From: an uncultured Clostridium sp.
GTDB taxonomy: Bacteria; Bacillota; Clostridia; Clostridiales; Clostridiaceae
DNA length: 64,000 bases
Assembly (NCBI GenBank): GCA_934746015.1
Contig: CAKVEW010000012.1
Location: forward strand, 1-64,000
Direction of reading: 5' to 3'
Part shown: positions 1 to 12,275 of the stretch, piece by piece
How the letters are laid out: each line of letters begins with the position of its first letter
Position numbering within the stretch: the first letter of the stretch is position 1
Notes under the pieces: generated by a model
Told to the model about the DNA's origin: nothing
Databases searched by the model: none
The model's input: only the letters and a program-made list of their open reading frames with translations
Translations under genes and position numbers: made by a program

Positions 1-238
1 GAGTAAGGGCATTCAATGTAAGGTTTGGGCAGTTGATGATGGTGAAATTGGTAATGAATTAGAGAAAAATAAAATAGATATTATTTTGCTTGGACCACAA
101 ATTAGATTTAAATTAAAAAAAATACAGAAAAAATATGCAGATCAAAATGTAAAAATAGTTTGTATGAATTCTGTAGATTATGGAATGAATGATGCGGCGA
201 AGATTCTTGATTTTGCTTTGGAAAATATAGGAGGTTAA
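1..238 (+). CDS. PTS lactose/cellobiose-type EIIB component, 3' part
   Basis: The open frame enters from the left edge and stops with TAA at 236-238, leaving about 78 codons. The sequence includes the segment DIILLGPQIRFK and a C-terminal stretch SVDYGMNDAAKILDFAL, typical of the cellobiose/chitobiose EIIB (CelA/ChbB) fold. This cytoplasmic protein passes phosphate from EIIA to the incoming sugar through an N-terminal Cys, which lies outside the window. The SD of the next gene, celB-like EIIC, sits inside the last codons, and the two genes are 1 nt apart, so they are co-transcribed and coupled. The family is fairly certain from the C-terminal half; the sugar is not. Confidence 0.85.
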   Translation, partial: SKGIQCKVWAVDDGEIGNELEKNKIDIILLGPQIRFKLKKIQKKYADQNVKIVCMNSVDYGMNDAAKILDFALENIGG

Positions 239-239
239 T

Positions 240-1508
240 ATGAGTAAATTAATGGATAAGATAACAGTTATTGTTGAGGAGAAGTTAAATCCAGCTTTTG
301 GCACATTTGCTGAGTTACCATTTGTTAGTGCAATTTCAAAAGCCTTTAATGATTTAATGCCTTTAATGATGATAGGTTCATTTGCAGCTTTGTTTTCAGG
401 TTTTACAATAACAAGTTATCAAGATTTTATTACAAATACAGGAATTAAAGATGTTTTGATTGTTGTCAATAATTTAACATTAAATATATTGGCATTATGG
501 TTAGCATGTTCTCTTGGATATGAATATGCAAGTAAAATTGGATTAAAAAAATATGCTTTTATTAATGCCTTTATTAGTGCTTTTTCATTCTTAATGGCAG
601 TAAGATATATATCAATTGAAAATGTGAATTATTTACCTTTTAAAGAATTAGGAGCAAGAGGTTTATTTACTGCAATGATTGTAGGAGTTTTATCAGTACG
701 TATTTATCAATTGTGTGTTGTTAAAAAGATATATATAAAAATGCCTGAAGGAGTGCCATTATATATTCAAAATTCATTTGCTGGTATTGTACCTGGTTTA
801 TTTATGGCAATTATAATGGGGATATTACATGCAGGAATACAAGCATTGGGTTATGAAAATATAACAACATTGATTTACACTATTATTTCAACTCCACTTA
901 ATGTATTAACAAGCAATGCAGGATTTATGGTTATTTTAATGGTTTTACCGACATTATTTTGGTTCTTTGGTATTCATGGTGCAAACGCAACAGGGGCTAT
1001 TATTAATCCTATTTTGATTCCACTTGCTATGGCAAATGTAGAAGCTTATGCTAATGGGCAACCAATTCCTAATATTATTGCACACGGCCTAATGGCTGTA
1101 TGTGGTATTTATGCAGTCCCTTGGGCAATCTTATGCTTACGTAGTAAACAACAACGATTCAAAGTTTTTGGTAAAATGTCAATTCTACCCTCACTTTTTG
1201 GGGTGAGTGAACCAAATAACTTTGGGATTCCACTAGTATTAAACTCATATTTATTTTTACCTCAAGTATTAATGACCGTTATTAATATAGTCTTAACAAT
1301 AGGAGCAATGAGTATGGGGATTCTTCCTTATACACATGCAATGTATGTATGGGGGTTACCAATATTCGTATCAGGATTTGTTCAATTAGGATTTATGGGC
1401 ATTATTTGGCAAGCTGTTTTGTTGGTAATTGATATAATTATCGCTCTTCCATTTTGGAGAGCATATGAAGAAAGTTGCTTAAGTGAAAAGAATGTAGAGG
1501 AGGAATAG
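240..1508 (+). CDS. PTS lactose/cellobiose-type EIIC permease
   Basis: A 422-residue polytopic membrane protein, the normal length for CelB/ChbC-type EIIC. It forms the sugar channel of a lactose/N,N'-diacetylchitobiose-family PTS and delivers a phosphorylated disaccharide to the cytoplasm. Visible family features are the N-terminal amphipathic stretch (MDKITVIVEEKLNPAFG), about ten hydrophobic segments, a His motif FFGIHGANATG (about 239-249) and the GVSEPNNFGIPLVLN loop (about 321-335) around the substrate site. It starts 1 nt after the EIIB stop with GGAGG at 230-234. The ChbG-type deacetylases and the GH1 phospho-glucosidase downstream suggest a beta-linked disaccharide, perhaps acylated. 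No EIIA gene is visible here; it may lie upstream of the window. Confidence 0.92.
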   Translation: MSKLMDKITVIVEEKLNPAFGTFAELPFVSAISKAFNDLMPLMMIGSFAALFSGFTITSYQDFITNTGIKDVLIVVNNLTLNILALWLACSLGYEYASKIGLKKYAFINAFISAFSFLMAVRYISIENVNYLPFKELGARGLFTAMIVGVLSVRIYQLCVVKKIYIKMPEGVPLYIQNSFAGIVPGLFMAIIMGILHAGIQALGYENITTLIYTIISTPLNVLTSNAGFMVILMVLPTLFWFFGIHGANATGAIINPILIPLAMANVEAYANGQPIPNIIAHGLMAVCGIYAVPWAILCLRSKQQRFKVFGKMSILPSLFGVSEPNNFGIPLVLNSYLFLPQVLMTVINIVLTIGAMSMGILPYTHAMYVWGLPIFVSGFVQLGFMGIIWQAVLLVIDIIIALPFWRAYEESCLSEKNVEEE

Positions 1509-1511
1509 TTT

Positions 1512-2327
1512 ATGAAATTAATTGTAACAGCGGATGATTATGGAATATCAGATGCAGTGACAGATGGCATTTTGAAATGTGCTAGAGATGGTGTTTTGAC
1601 TCAAACAGGTTTATTTAGTAATATGCCTGGTGCTAAATATGCAGTAGAGAGAATGCTGAAAGAATGTCCACATATTTGCTTAGGCGAAGATATTAATTTA
1701 GTAGCTGGATATCCTGTAACGGCTCCAGAATTGATTCCAACTTTAGTACAAGAAAATGGAAGTTTTAAAACATCAAGAATGCACAGATTTTTAGATAAAA
1801 CAACTCCTAACCATATTACATATGAAGAGGCATTTTTGGAAACAGAAAATCAAGTAAAAAAATTTATTGAATTAGTAGGGAAAAAACCGGAATATTTATC
1901 AGGTCATGCTTATGGATGCGAAAATACTAATAAGGCTTTGGAAGATGTTGCTAAAAAATATGAAATTGTTTTAGCTATGGATATGTATAAAAAAATTGGT
2001 GTTGGAGCAGGTAGTGAAGCTGCTGGTTGGAACAAAATATCTACGGATGAAAATGGAAAACATCAATTTGATATAGAAACGCAATTATCTAGAGATCCAT
2101 TACAAATGTTTATTGATGGAAAGATAGAATATCTTCAAAAGGCTTTGGAAGAAGATGGAATTGCACATATTCATACTCATGCAGGATATGTTGATAGAGA
2201 TTTGTTGAGAAGAAGTTCATTTACAATGATTAGAATGATGGAAGCTGATTTTATTAGTTCTCCTGAACTTGTTAAGTGGGTTAAGGACAATAATATTCAA
2301 TTAGTTTCTATAAAAGATTTTAAATAA
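1512..2327 (+). CDS. ChbG/YdjC-family carbohydrate deacetylase (copy 1)
   Basis: A 271-residue protein of the YdjC/ChbG family, metal-dependent deacetylases that remove an acetyl group from an N-acetylated oligosaccharide (monoacetylchitobiose-6-phosphate for E. coli ChbG). The metal-site motifs are intact: TADDYG at residues 5-10, a His in the SGHAYG stretch (about 135-140) and HIHTHAGY near 214-221. It lies 3 nt after the EIIC gene with a strong SD (GAGGAGG), so it acts with that PTS in the cytoplasm. Whether the true substrate is a chitobiose derivative or another N-acetyl sugar cannot be read from sequence. A paralog lies at 3,676. Confidence 0.88.
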   Translation: MKLIVTADDYGISDAVTDGILKCARDGVLTQTGLFSNMPGAKYAVERMLKECPHICLGEDINLVAGYPVTAPELIPTLVQENGSFKTSRMHRFLDKTTPNHITYEEAFLETENQVKKFIELVGKKPEYLSGHAYGCENTNKALEDVAKKYEIVLAMDMYKKIGVGAGSEAAGWNKISTDENGKHQFDIETQLSRDPLQMFIDGKIEYLQKALEEDGIAHIHTHAGYVDRDLLRRSSFTMIRMMEADFISSPELVKWVKDNNIQLVSIKDFK

Positions 2328-2332
2328 AAAAG

Positions 2333-2390
2333 TAAGAAGCTGTAAAGAAATATCATTATTTTTAGGGTGTTTCAATCAGCTTCTTATTAT
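2333..2390 (+). terminator. Inverted repeat after the first ChbG gene
   Basis: Arms TAAGAAGCTG (2333-2342) and CAGCTTCTTA (2377-2386) are perfectly complementary over 10 bp, with a 34-nt loop. The long loop and the short T content make it a weak intrinsic terminator or partial attenuator between this gene and the MFS gene. Confidence 0.4.
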
Positions 2391-2500
2391 TAAAAATCAA
2401 TGAGAAAGAGGTAAATTTATAGCTATTCGTGATGACATTCTAACTTAAATTTGTTAAAGAATGCCAAGTTTGAATAAGCCATATATAAATAAAATATGTT

Positions 2501-3661
2501 ATGAAAAATAAAAATATTATAAACCCAATTTTTGTTAAGTTATGTATTATAAATTTTGTGATGATGTTAGGTCAAAATATGACAAATACACTGACTCCTA
2601 AATATGCGGATTATTTGGGGGCAAATGCAGTCATGGTCGGGATGGTAACAAGCATATTTGCATTGTCATCACTATTTATTAAACCATTTTCTGGTCAAAT
2701 GATTGATTCGTTTAATAGAAAGAAAATATTGTTTTATTCAATTATAGTCATTGCTATTGCATTTACGGGATATGGATTATCAACAAGTATTATTATGTTA
2801 CTATTCTTTAGGTTATTGCATGGTTGTGGTTTGGCATTTACAGTCATTGGATGTCTAACGATGGTATCTGATACTTTGCCTAAAGAAAAATTGACCTCGG
2901 GGATAGCATATTATACAGTTTCTGGAGCAATTGCACAAGCGATAGGTCCGAGCTTTGGTTTATATTTGTATGATATAGTTGGATATCAATATACTTTCTT
3001 TATAAGTGTTATTATTATGTGCTTATCAGCAGTCATAACTTTATCTTTAAATTATCCAAATCAAAAAGGTCAACCATTTCATTTGTCTTTAAATAATATT
3101 TATGCAAAAGAAGCAGTATTACCTGCAATTATTATGTTTTTCCTCGCTTCTGTGTATATTACGATTTCTTCTTATTTAGTCTTATTTGCTGAATCAATGC
3201 ATGTAAAAAATATTGCATTATTTTTTACAGTTAATGCTATTGCTTTATTATTTACGAGACCTTTAATAGGAAGATTATCAGATAAAATAGGTACTCTCAA
3301 AACCTTACCAATAGCAATTGTTGCATTTGCTTTATCAATGATAATGATAAGTTTTTCAACAAATACATTTATGTTTATAATAGCATCCATTATAAATGCT
3401 TTTGGTTATGGGGCTTGTCAACCTCTAATACAATCTTTATGTATTAAAAGTGTGACTCCTGATAGAAGAGGAGCAGCAAGTGCCACAAGTTATTATGGAA
3501 CAGATTTTGGTTATTTGTTTGGGCCAATAATTGCTGGAAATTTAGTTGAATATTTTGGATATGCAGGTATGTTTAGAACTATGCCAATAATGCTTGTTTT
3601 TGCTTTGATTATTTTATATGTTTTTAAAAATAAAATTAAAGCTATTGAAATGCTTGTATGA
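2501..3661 (+). CDS. MFS transporter
   Basis: A 386-residue protein with about 12 hydrophobic helices, the usual size for a major facilitator. A loop 2-3 signature variant is visible (GQMIDSFNRKK, about 66-76), with its counterpart GRLSDKIGTLK (about 257-267) in the second half. It resembles the drug/sugar-efflux type of MFS, so direction and substrate are open. It sits between two ChbG paralogs and its stop overlaps the start region of the second, so it is part of the sugar operon. It may export an unused sugar or import an alternative one. No good SD precedes the ATG; translation may be weak. The start codon is the first ATG in frame with the conserved N terminus. Confidence 0.85.
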   Translation: MKNKNIINPIFVKLCIINFVMMLGQNMTNTLTPKYADYLGANAVMVGMVTSIFALSSLFIKPFSGQMIDSFNRKKILFYSIIVIAIAFTGYGLSTSIIMLLFFRLLHGCGLAFTVIGCLTMVSDTLPKEKLTSGIAYYTVSGAIAQAIGPSFGLYLYDIVGYQYTFFISVIIMCLSAVITLSLNYPNQKGQPFHLSLNNIYAKEAVLPAIIMFFLASVYITISSYLVLFAESMHVKNIALFFTVNAIALLFTRPLIGRLSDKIGTLKTLPIAIVAFALSMIMISFSTNTFMFIIASIINAFGYGACQPLIQSLCIKSVTPDRRGAASATSYYGTDFGYLFGPIIAGNLVEYFGYAGMFRTMPIMLVFALIILYVFKNKIKAIEMLV

Positions 3662-3675
3662 AAGAGGTGTTATCA

Positions 3676-5870
<2,195 letters not shown>

Positions 5871-5926
5871 TTTCTATTCTTGATAATTAACAATTAACTA
5901 GTAAAAATGGATAGTATATAATTTTT

Positions 5927-5968
5927 AAGGAGTTGTTGTACTAAAAATTAGTGCAGAACTCCTTTTTT
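5927..5968 (+). terminator. Rho-independent terminator of the sugar operon
   Basis: Arms AAGGAGTT (5927-5934) and AACTCCTT (5957-5964) plus an inner paired section around TGTACT/AGTGCA, followed by TTTTTT. It closes the PTS-GH1 operon. Confidence 0.85.
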
Positions 5969-6310
5969 GATAAAAAATAGAGAATTGTTTCTTAACACTG
6001 GTTCGAAGTATGGTTTACTAGATACTTAAAACAAAATACAGGATGCCTTTTGGAAAGATTCTTAGAATTCTAGGGAATATATTTCAAAAGTAATGGTAGA
6101 AACTTCTTTTTAACTTATATATAATTAATTTAAGCAATAAATATTTAACAAGGGGGGAAGAACTAAAGATAAATGAAAAATGAATAATGAAGAATGTAGA
6201 ATTAAGGTGGAAACTCCTTGTGGAATTTCTAATCGAATATATATTTAATAATTCATATTTAATTACATGAAAGTTATTCGTTTAATATTTATGCAGTAGT
6301 TCGATTTAAT
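5969..6310. other. AT-rich intergenic region with a degenerate palindromic element
   Basis: No gene is seen here. At 6172-6205 there is a 34-base A/T/G motif that matches the left arm of the palindromic element at 12276-12408, followed by a small hairpin GAAACTCC-TTGT-GGAATTTC at about 6210-6229. The expected right arm is decayed. See the repeat entry at 12276. Confidence 0.45.
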
Positions 6311-7414
6311 ATGGAATATAAAGTTAGAGAAGAAGTAAAAAATTTAGAAAAGTATATAGCTGGGAAGCCTATAGAAGAAGTTAAAAGGGAGTATGGAATA
6401 GAGAAGGTTGTTAAACTTGCCTCTAATGAGAATCCATTAGGAACATCAGAAAAAGTTAAGGGAATTATGGGTAACTTAATTAATGAGATGAATATGTACC
6501 CAGATGCATCTTCCTTTGATTTTAAAGAAGCTTTAAGTAAAAAATTAAATATAGATAAGAATATGATATTCTGTGGGGCAGGGTCAGATTCTTTAATAAA
6601 TGTAATTTGTGAAGTTTTTTTAGACAAAGAAGATGAGAGTATAATGGCTGAAATAACTTTTCCAAGGTATGAAAGTAATACGAAATTAATGGGTGCCAAA
6701 GCTATAAAGATTCCTTTAAAAAATAATGGATTGGATTTAGAATCTATGGTAGAAGCTATAACTGAAAAAACTAAAATAATTTGGCTTTGTAACCCTAATA
6801 ATCCTACAGGGGGAATATTTACAAAAGAAGAGCTAAATAATGTATTAGATAGAATACCTCAAGATATAATAATAGTTATGGATGAGGCTTATGGTGAATA
6901 TGTTACTTCAGAAGAATATCCAGACTCACTAGAGCTTATAAAATCATATCCAAACATGATTATTTTAAAAACTTTATCAAAGGCTTATGGTTTAGCTGCC
7001 CTAAGATTTGGGTATGGAATAGCTAATGAAGAAATAGTAGAGTATATGAATAGAGTTATAAATTCTTTTGATGTAAATTTATTTGCTCAAAAAGCAGCAG
7101 TTGCTGCAATAGAAGATGATGAATTTATAAATAAAGTTAAGAGATTTAATGAAGAACAAAGGGAATTATTAGCTTTAGAGTTTAAAAAAATGGGCCTTGA
7201 ATATATAAAATCAGAAGCTAACTTTATAATGGTTAATGTTAATGGAGATGATAGGCCAATACATGAATATTTATTAAGTCATGGATATATAATAAGACCA
7301 GGCTATTTATTAGATATGCCAGGATGGATAAGAGTAAGCTTAGGAACTAGGGAACAAAATTTAGAATTTTGTAAACTATTAAGAATGGCAATAGAAAAAC
7401 GAGATATTAAATAG
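6311..7414 (+). CDS. hisC: Histidinol-phosphate aminotransferase-like PLP enzyme
   Basis: A 367-residue class I/II aminotransferase of the HisC branch. Family motifs visible are KLASNENPLG near the N terminus, CNPNNPTGG (about 160-168), DEAYGEY and the PLP lysine in LSKAYGLAALRFGY (Lys224). HisC transfers an amino group from glutamate to imidazole-acetol phosphate in histidine synthesis. No other his gene is nearby, so an aromatic or other amino-acid transaminase role is also possible. The ATG has no clear SD. The gene is monocistronic, with a terminator right after it. Confidence 0.8.
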   Translation: MEYKVREEVKNLEKYIAGKPIEEVKREYGIEKVVKLASNENPLGTSEKVKGIMGNLINEMNMYPDASSFDFKEALSKKLNIDKNMIFCGAGSDSLINVICEVFLDKEDESIMAEITFPRYESNTKLMGAKAIKIPLKNNGLDLESMVEAITEKTKIIWLCNPNNPTGGIFTKEELNNVLDRIPQDIIIVMDEAYGEYVTSEEYPDSLELIKSYPNMIILKTLSKAYGLAALRFGYGIANEEIVEYMNRVINSFDVNLFAQKAAVAAIEDDEFINKVKRFNEEQRELLALEFKKMGLEYIKSEANFIMVNVNGDDRPIHEYLLSHGYIIRPGYLLDMPGWIRVSLGTREQNLEFCKLLRMAIEKRDIK

Positions 7415-7419
7415 AGTAG

Positions 7420-7454
7420 AAGGAGATAAGTAAATTGCTTTTCTCCTTTTTTAC
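7420..7454 (+). terminator. Rho-independent terminator
   Basis: AAGGAGA (7420-7426) pairs with TCTCCTT (7442-7448), followed by a T run. It ends the aminotransferase transcript. Confidence 0.85.
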
Positions 7455-7591
7455 AATATAAAATAAAAAAACATTATATTTTATAGTTTTATATTAGATA
7501 AGTAGTATTGTATTTAAGGCATTCTTATTATATTACTATGTCTAATATGATATAATCTTATTAAGAAATGTAATCAAAGGGAGGTAGCATA

Positions 7592-8476
7592 ATGAGATTT
7601 ATAATAGTTACAGGATTATCAGGAGCAGGTAAGACGGAAGCAACAAGAAGCCTTGAAGATATGGGATACTTTTGTGTAGATAACCTTCCACCAAAGCTAA
7701 TACCTAAATTTGCAGAAGCTTGTGTTCAAAGCCAGGGAAAAATAAGTAAGGTAGCTTTAGTTATAGACATTAGAGGAGGAATATTTTTTGATGATTTATT
7801 TGAAAGCTTAAATTATTTAAAAAATCAAGATTTTAAATATGAAATACTATTTTTAGATGCCTCTGATGAAGTTTTAGTTAAGAGATTTAAAGAAACTAGA
7901 AGAAGTCATCCATTGGCTCCTGGAAGCAGAATAATAACAGGGATTAATGAAGAGAGAAATAGGCTAAGAGAAGTTAAAGATAGAGCGGATATAATAATTG
8001 ACACATCAAAATATGCTATAAAAGATTTAAGAGAAGAAATGACAAAGAATTATGGTGAGGTAGAACAGCCTAAAAAGCAACTTTCTGTAACTATACTAAG
8101 CTTTGGTTTTAAATATGGAATACCAGTAGATTCAGATTTGGTTTTTGATGTAAGATTTATACCAAATCCATTTTATATACCAGAACTTAAGCCGTATTCA
8201 GGTAATGAAGAGCCAGTTAAGAAGTATGTCTTAGAACAAGAGGAAACAAAGGGCTTTATTAAAAGAGTTGATGATTTATTAGAATTTCTAATACCTAAAT
8301 ACAAGAAGGAAGGAAAAAGACAGCTTATTATATCAATAGGATGCACTGGTGGCAGGCACAGATCTGTTGCTATTGCAAATGAGTTGTATGAAAAATTATT
8401 AAGTAAGGATTATAATATTTCTATAGAACATAGAGATATTAAAGAGGATGTACATCAAGGAGCAAAGAAACTATGA
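7592..8476 (+). CDS. rapZ: RapZ/YvcJ nucleotide-binding protein
   Basis: A 294-residue P-loop protein of the RapZ (YvcJ) family. Walker A is TGLSGAGKT (about 6-14), and the C-terminal domain carries the conserved CTGGRHRSV stretch. In E. coli RapZ guides RNase E to the sRNA GlmZ and so controls glucosamine-6-phosphate synthesis. In Firmicutes the protein binds GTP/ATP, and its role in gene expression is less clear. It overlaps yvcK by 4 nt (ATGA), the usual Firmicute arrangement rapZ-yvcK-whiA. SD GGGAGG lies before the ATG, and a TATAAT at 7551-7556 is a possible -10 box. Confidence 0.93.
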   Translation: MRFIIVTGLSGAGKTEATRSLEDMGYFCVDNLPPKLIPKFAEACVQSQGKISKVALVIDIRGGIFFDDLFESLNYLKNQDFKYEILFLDASDEVLVKRFKETRRSHPLAPGSRIITGINEERNRLREVKDRADIIIDTSKYAIKDLREEMTKNYGEVEQPKKQLSVTILSFGFKYGIPVDSDLVFDVRFIPNPFYIPELKPYSGNEEPVKKYVLEQEETKGFIKRVDDLLEFLIPKYKKEGKRQLIISIGCTGGRHRSVAIANELYEKLLSKDYNISIEHRDIKEDVHQGAKKL

Positions 8477-9828
8477 GTATAAAAGAATGGTTAAAGCCTG
8501 GAGTTAAAGTGAAAAGATGGCTATTCTTTGGGGTTTTTGGAATTTTATTAATTGCTTTTGGCTTTACAGAGTTGGCTGTAAGGAGAGTTTATGATATTTA
8601 CTACAAAGTATTTTATATATTTCTAAACATAACAGGAGTTTTAGTAATATATATTTCTGTAGTTGAAAGTATGAAGTCAATAATTGCTTTAACTAATAAA
8701 GGATACATTCATCTATCATTAGATAGTAGGAAAATGGAAAATTTGATATATGAAAAAAGATTATTAGTAAAAGGTCCTAAAATTGTAGTAGTTGGTGGGG
8801 GAACAGGATTATCTACAATGCTTAGAGGATTAAAATACTATACATCAAATATTACTGCTATAGTCACTGTTGCAGATGATGGTGGTGGATCAGGAGCTTT
8901 AAGAGAAGATTTAGGAATGTTGCCTCCAGGTGATATAAGAAACTGTATACTAGCATTAGCAGATACAGAACCATTAATGGAGGAACTTCTTCAATATAGA
9001 TTTACAGATGGAAGACTTAAAAATCAAAGCTTTGGGAATTTATTTTTAGCAGCTATGGATGGAGTAAGTGAAAACTTTGAAGATGCTGTTCAAAAAATGA
9101 GTTCAGTTCTTGCGGTTACAGGAAAGGTAGTGCCTGTAACCTTAGAAGATATGAAGTTAGTAGCAGAATTAGAAAATGGGAATGTAATAGAGGGCGAGTC
9201 ACAGATTCCAGAAGAAGCAATAAGACAAAATTCAAGAATAAAAAAGTTGATGGTAGAACCAAATAATGCAAAGCCTCTAGAAGATGCTATTAAATCTATA
9301 GAGGAAGCTGATGCAATAGTTCTAGGTCCAGGAAGTCTTTATACAAGCGTTATTCCTAATCTATTGGTTAAAGATATTGCTGATAGTATTAGAAAAAGTG
9401 ATGCTATTAAGATATATATTTCAAATATAATGACTCAGCCTGGTGAAACTCATGGCTTTAAAGCTTCTGATCATATAAAGGTATTAAAGAAGTATGGTGG
9501 AAGAGGTATTGTTGATTATGTAATAGCTAATAGAGGTGATATTCCATCAGATATAAAAGAGAGATATTTAAAGGATAATTCTCAATTAGTAGAATTAGAT
9601 AGTAAGGAGCTTAAGAGGCTGGGAGTTGAAGTTATAGAAGCTTCTTTAGCAAAAATTGAAAAAGGTTATGTTAAACATGATTCAGAATATCTTGCTGAAG
9701 TTCTTGTAGATACAATAATGGAGAAAAAGCTATTATATGATAGAAAGAGAATAATAGAATACATGTATGTTTCTCAAAAGATAAAGCAAAGAGAAAGAGA
9801 AAATAGGGCTAATAAAGATAATAATTAA
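8473..9828 (+). CDS. yvcK: YvcK/CofD-like protein, gluconeogenesis factor
   Basis: A 451-residue protein with two N-terminal membrane helices (about 17-38 and 44-65) followed by a CofD-like Rossmann domain beginning [17 protein letters not shown] and containing [11 protein letters not shown]. YvcK binds UDP-sugars and is needed for growth on gluconeogenic carbon and for cell-wall homeostasis in Bacillus. The membrane-anchored N terminus is common in clostridial versions and absent from the shorter Bacillus protein. It overlaps rapZ by 4 nt and ends just before a strong terminator. Confidence 0.92.
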   Translation: MSIKEWLKPGVKVKRWLFFGVFGILLIAFGFTELAVRRVYDIYYKVFYIFLNITGVLVIYISVVESMKSIIALTNKGYIHLSLDSRKMENLIYEKRLLVKGPKIVVVGGGTGLSTMLRGLKYYTSNITAIVTVADDGGGSGALREDLGMLPPGDIRNCILALADTEPLMEELLQYRFTDGRLKNQSFGNLFLAAMDGVSENFEDAVQKMSSVLAVTGKVVPVTLEDMKLVAELENGNVIEGESQIPEEAIRQNSRIKKLMVEPNNAKPLEDAIKSIEEADAIVLGPGSLYTSVIPNLLVKDIADSIRKSDAIKIYISNIMTQPGETHGFKASDHIKVLKKYGGRGIVDYVIANRGDIPSDIKERYLKDNSQLVELDSKELKRLGVEVIEASLAKIEKGYVKHDSEYLAEVLVDTIMEKKLLYDRKRIIEYMYVSQKIKQRERENRANKDNN

Positions 9829-9833
9829 TATTT

Positions 9834-9872
9834 AAGGACTAAAAAGAATAATTCTTTTTAGTCCTTTTTATA
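9834..9872 (+). terminator. Strong Rho-independent terminator
   Basis: A perfect 15-bp stem (9834-9848 with 9852-9866), a 3-nt loop and a T run. It closes the rapZ-yvcK transcript and may also work on the - strand. Confidence 0.93.
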
Positions 9873-9981
9873 TAGAAAAATAGCATAATTTCTAGAAATA
9901 TGGAAAATAAACAAATTATTTGTTAGAATATGTTTATAGAGCAATTTAAATGAATATTTTTTAAGTAAGGTGAGGTATGAT

Positions 9982-11229
9982 GTGGAAATATTGATGACAT
10001 TTATAGAAATGATAATAGTTGTTCTACTATATAACAGTCTATTTAACAAAGGAAAGATGGATAAGTTCTTAAATTATTGTTTAATAATTTAAGTTTGTAG
10101 CGTACTTTTTAATAACTTCAGTAAAATTAACGGATTATTTGTCTATGTAGTTTTACTAATAGCTGAAATAATAGCTATATCGTATGTAGATAAAAAAGAC
10201 AGTAACTTAGTGTTAATGGAAATATTTACAAGTATAATAATGAGTTTTATAATACAAAGCAGCATAGTTGCCGTAGTATTTCTGTTAACAGGAAAAACTA
10301 AAGAATATAGAGACATACATCTACTTATATATGCAATTATAATATTCTTAATAATAATATTAATGAAATATAACAGAAAGTTAAAAGATATTGATTTTCA
10401 ATCTTATATTAAAAATAATCTTTTAATATCAAATGTTATTTTGAACATATTTACATTTTTTATGATATTAAAATTAATTTATGGTAGCGGAAGAATATCT
10501 AATATTATCATTATTGAAATCATTGTAATTATATTTATTAATATCTTCTTTAATATAAGTTTTTATAAAAGTATACATAAAACAATAATAATAAGTAAGA
10601 ATGAGGAAGTAAAAAATGCTTACAATCCTTTATTGGATGAAATAATTCAAAATATAAAGGCAAATGAACATGAATATAAGAATCACATAGGTATGCTTTA
10701 CTCAATGATGCAAGTAGCTACTAGTATTCCAGAACTTAAAGAAAGGGCTGGGAAGTATATTGGAAATATACAAAATACTAATGTTTTAAGTAATGTTTTA
10801 GATGTTGAAAGTACAATAATAAAGGCTGTATTATACAGCAAACTAGTAGAATGTGAGCAGCTGGGAATTAGTTTAAGTTATGAGATAAAAACTAATTTAG
10901 AAAATTCTCTTTTGGATGATACTGAAATAACTATTATACTTAGTAATTTATTAAATAACGCTATTGAAGCAACTAAGAATAATATTAATAAAGATATAGA
11001 AGTAGTAGTAAGAAAGTTTGAAAAATATAAAATAGAGGTTAAGAATAATATTGCAAGCTTAAATATAGATCCTAGTGAAATTCAAGACTTTTTTAATAAG
11101 GGTTTTTCAAGCAAGGGTGAAGGAAGAGGATACGGATTAAACAATGTTAAAAAAATAGTGAAAAAGTATAAAGGTTCAATATATGCTAGAATAGTTGAAG
11201 ATTATTTAGTAATAGAAATATATGTATAG
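9982..11229 (+). pseudogene. AgrC-like GHKL sensor histidine kinase, broken by an in-frame TAA
   Basis: One reading frame runs from a GTG at 9982 (SD AAGGTGAGG, 6-nt spacing) to 11229, about 415 codons, the normal length for an AgrC/VirS-type kinase, but is cut by a single TAA at 10090-10092. Both sides are hydrophobic membrane-domain sequence in the same frame. The intact downstream part (from GTG 10210, 339 residues) still has four or five membrane segments, a dimerisation helix with the phospho-acceptor-like His (NEHEYKNHIG, about 150-159) and a GHKL ATPase domain (NLLNNAIEAT, GRGYGLNNVKKIV). No response regulator or peptide gene adjoins it. It may be a nonsense mutation, a sequencing error, or a shortened kinase made from the internal start. 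Confidence 0.75.
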
Positions 11230-11250
11230 CTTATATTAAGCTATAATTTA
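11225..11250 (+). terminator. Terminator after the kinase gene
   Basis: TATAGCTTA (11225-11233) and TAAGCTATA (11237-11245) form a perfect 9-bp stem with a 3-nt loop, followed by ATTTA. The stem overlaps the stop codon of the kinase. Confidence 0.6.
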
Positions 11251-11321
11251 CATCTAAATTTTTATTGTTATTTATGTTATAATAACTTGATAAGAATAGT
11301 AAATAAGGAGAAATAGGCAAT

Positions 11322-12272
11322 ATGTCATTTTCATCAAAAGTAAAAGGAGAAATATGCAGATATTCAGAGTTAACTAAAGAGGAAGCATTAGCTGAAATTT
11401 CAGCAATAATGAAGATAAGTGGAACAATATCCTTTAGTGGATTAGGACTATCATTTAGAATTACTACTGAAAATCCTGCATCAGCAAGACATATATTTAG
11501 TTTGCTAAAAGAGCATTTTAATATACATTCAAAATTAATGGTTAAGAAAAGTAACTCTTTAAAGAAAAATAATATATATATGGTTTTAATAGAAGAAGAT
11601 ATGGGTGTTAGAGATCTTTTAAGAGATACAGGAATACTTACAGAAATAGAGGGAGTATTAACTTTAAATTATAGAATAGATAAAGATATGGTTGGCTCAG
11701 AGGAATTAAAGCGAGCATATGTAAGAGGAGCTTTTATTGGTGGGGGTAGCATTAGCAATCCAGAGAAAACCTATCATTTAGAATTTGTAACTCATAGTGA
11801 AGAATATGCAAGAGATCTATCAGCTTTGATTAATACTTTTGGATTAAACTCTAAAGTTATACAAAGAAAAAATAGCTTTATAATATACTTAAAGGAAGGA
11901 GAACAAATCTCAAACCTATTAGGAATTATAGGAGCACATACTTCATTATTAGAGTTAGAAAATATAAGAATAATGAAAGAAATGAGAAATAATGTTAATA
12001 GGCTTGTAAATTGTGAAACTGCAAATTTAAGTAAAACAGTTAATGCAGCTGTTAGACAAGTTGAAAGTATTAAGCTTATACAAAAAGAAATAGGGCTACA
12101 AAGATTACCAAAAAATTTAAGAGAAGTAGCAGAACTTAGATTAAGCTATCCAGATGAATCATTAAAAGAACTTGGAGAGATGCTAGAACCTCCAGTTGGA
12201 AAGTCTGGAATTAATCATAGACTAAGAAAAATAGAAAAAATAGCAGAAGAAATAAGATCGGGAACGTACTAA
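11322..12272 (+). CDS. whiA: WhiA sporulation/division regulator
   Basis: A 316-residue WhiA protein: an N-terminal LAGLIDADG-homing-endonuclease-like fold (two repeats, with GAFIGGGSISNPEKTYHLEF near 141-160) joined to a C-terminal helix-turn-helix (LRLSYPDESLKELGEML, about 272-288). WhiA controls sporulation in actinomycetes and acts in cell division and nucleoid organisation in Bacillus. It usually follows rapZ-yvcK; here the broken kinase gene is inserted between. SD AAGGAG lies about 12 nt before the ATG, and a TATAAT at 11278-11283 is a likely -10 box for its own promoter. Confidence 0.93.
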   Translation: MSFSSKVKGEICRYSELTKEEALAEISAIMKISGTISFSGLGLSFRITTENPASARHIFSLLKEHFNIHSKLMVKKSNSLKKNNIYMVLIEEDMGVRDLLRDTGILTEIEGVLTLNYRIDKDMVGSEELKRAYVRGAFIGGGSISNPEKTYHLEFVTHSEEYARDLSALINTFGLNSKVIQRKNSFIIYLKEGEQISNLLGIIGAHTSLLELENIRIMKEMRNNVNRLVNCETANLSKTVNAAVRQVESIKLIQKEIGLQRLPKNLREVAELRLSYPDESLKELGEMLEPPVGKSGINHRLRKIEKIAEEIRSGTY

Positions 12273-12275
12273 AAG

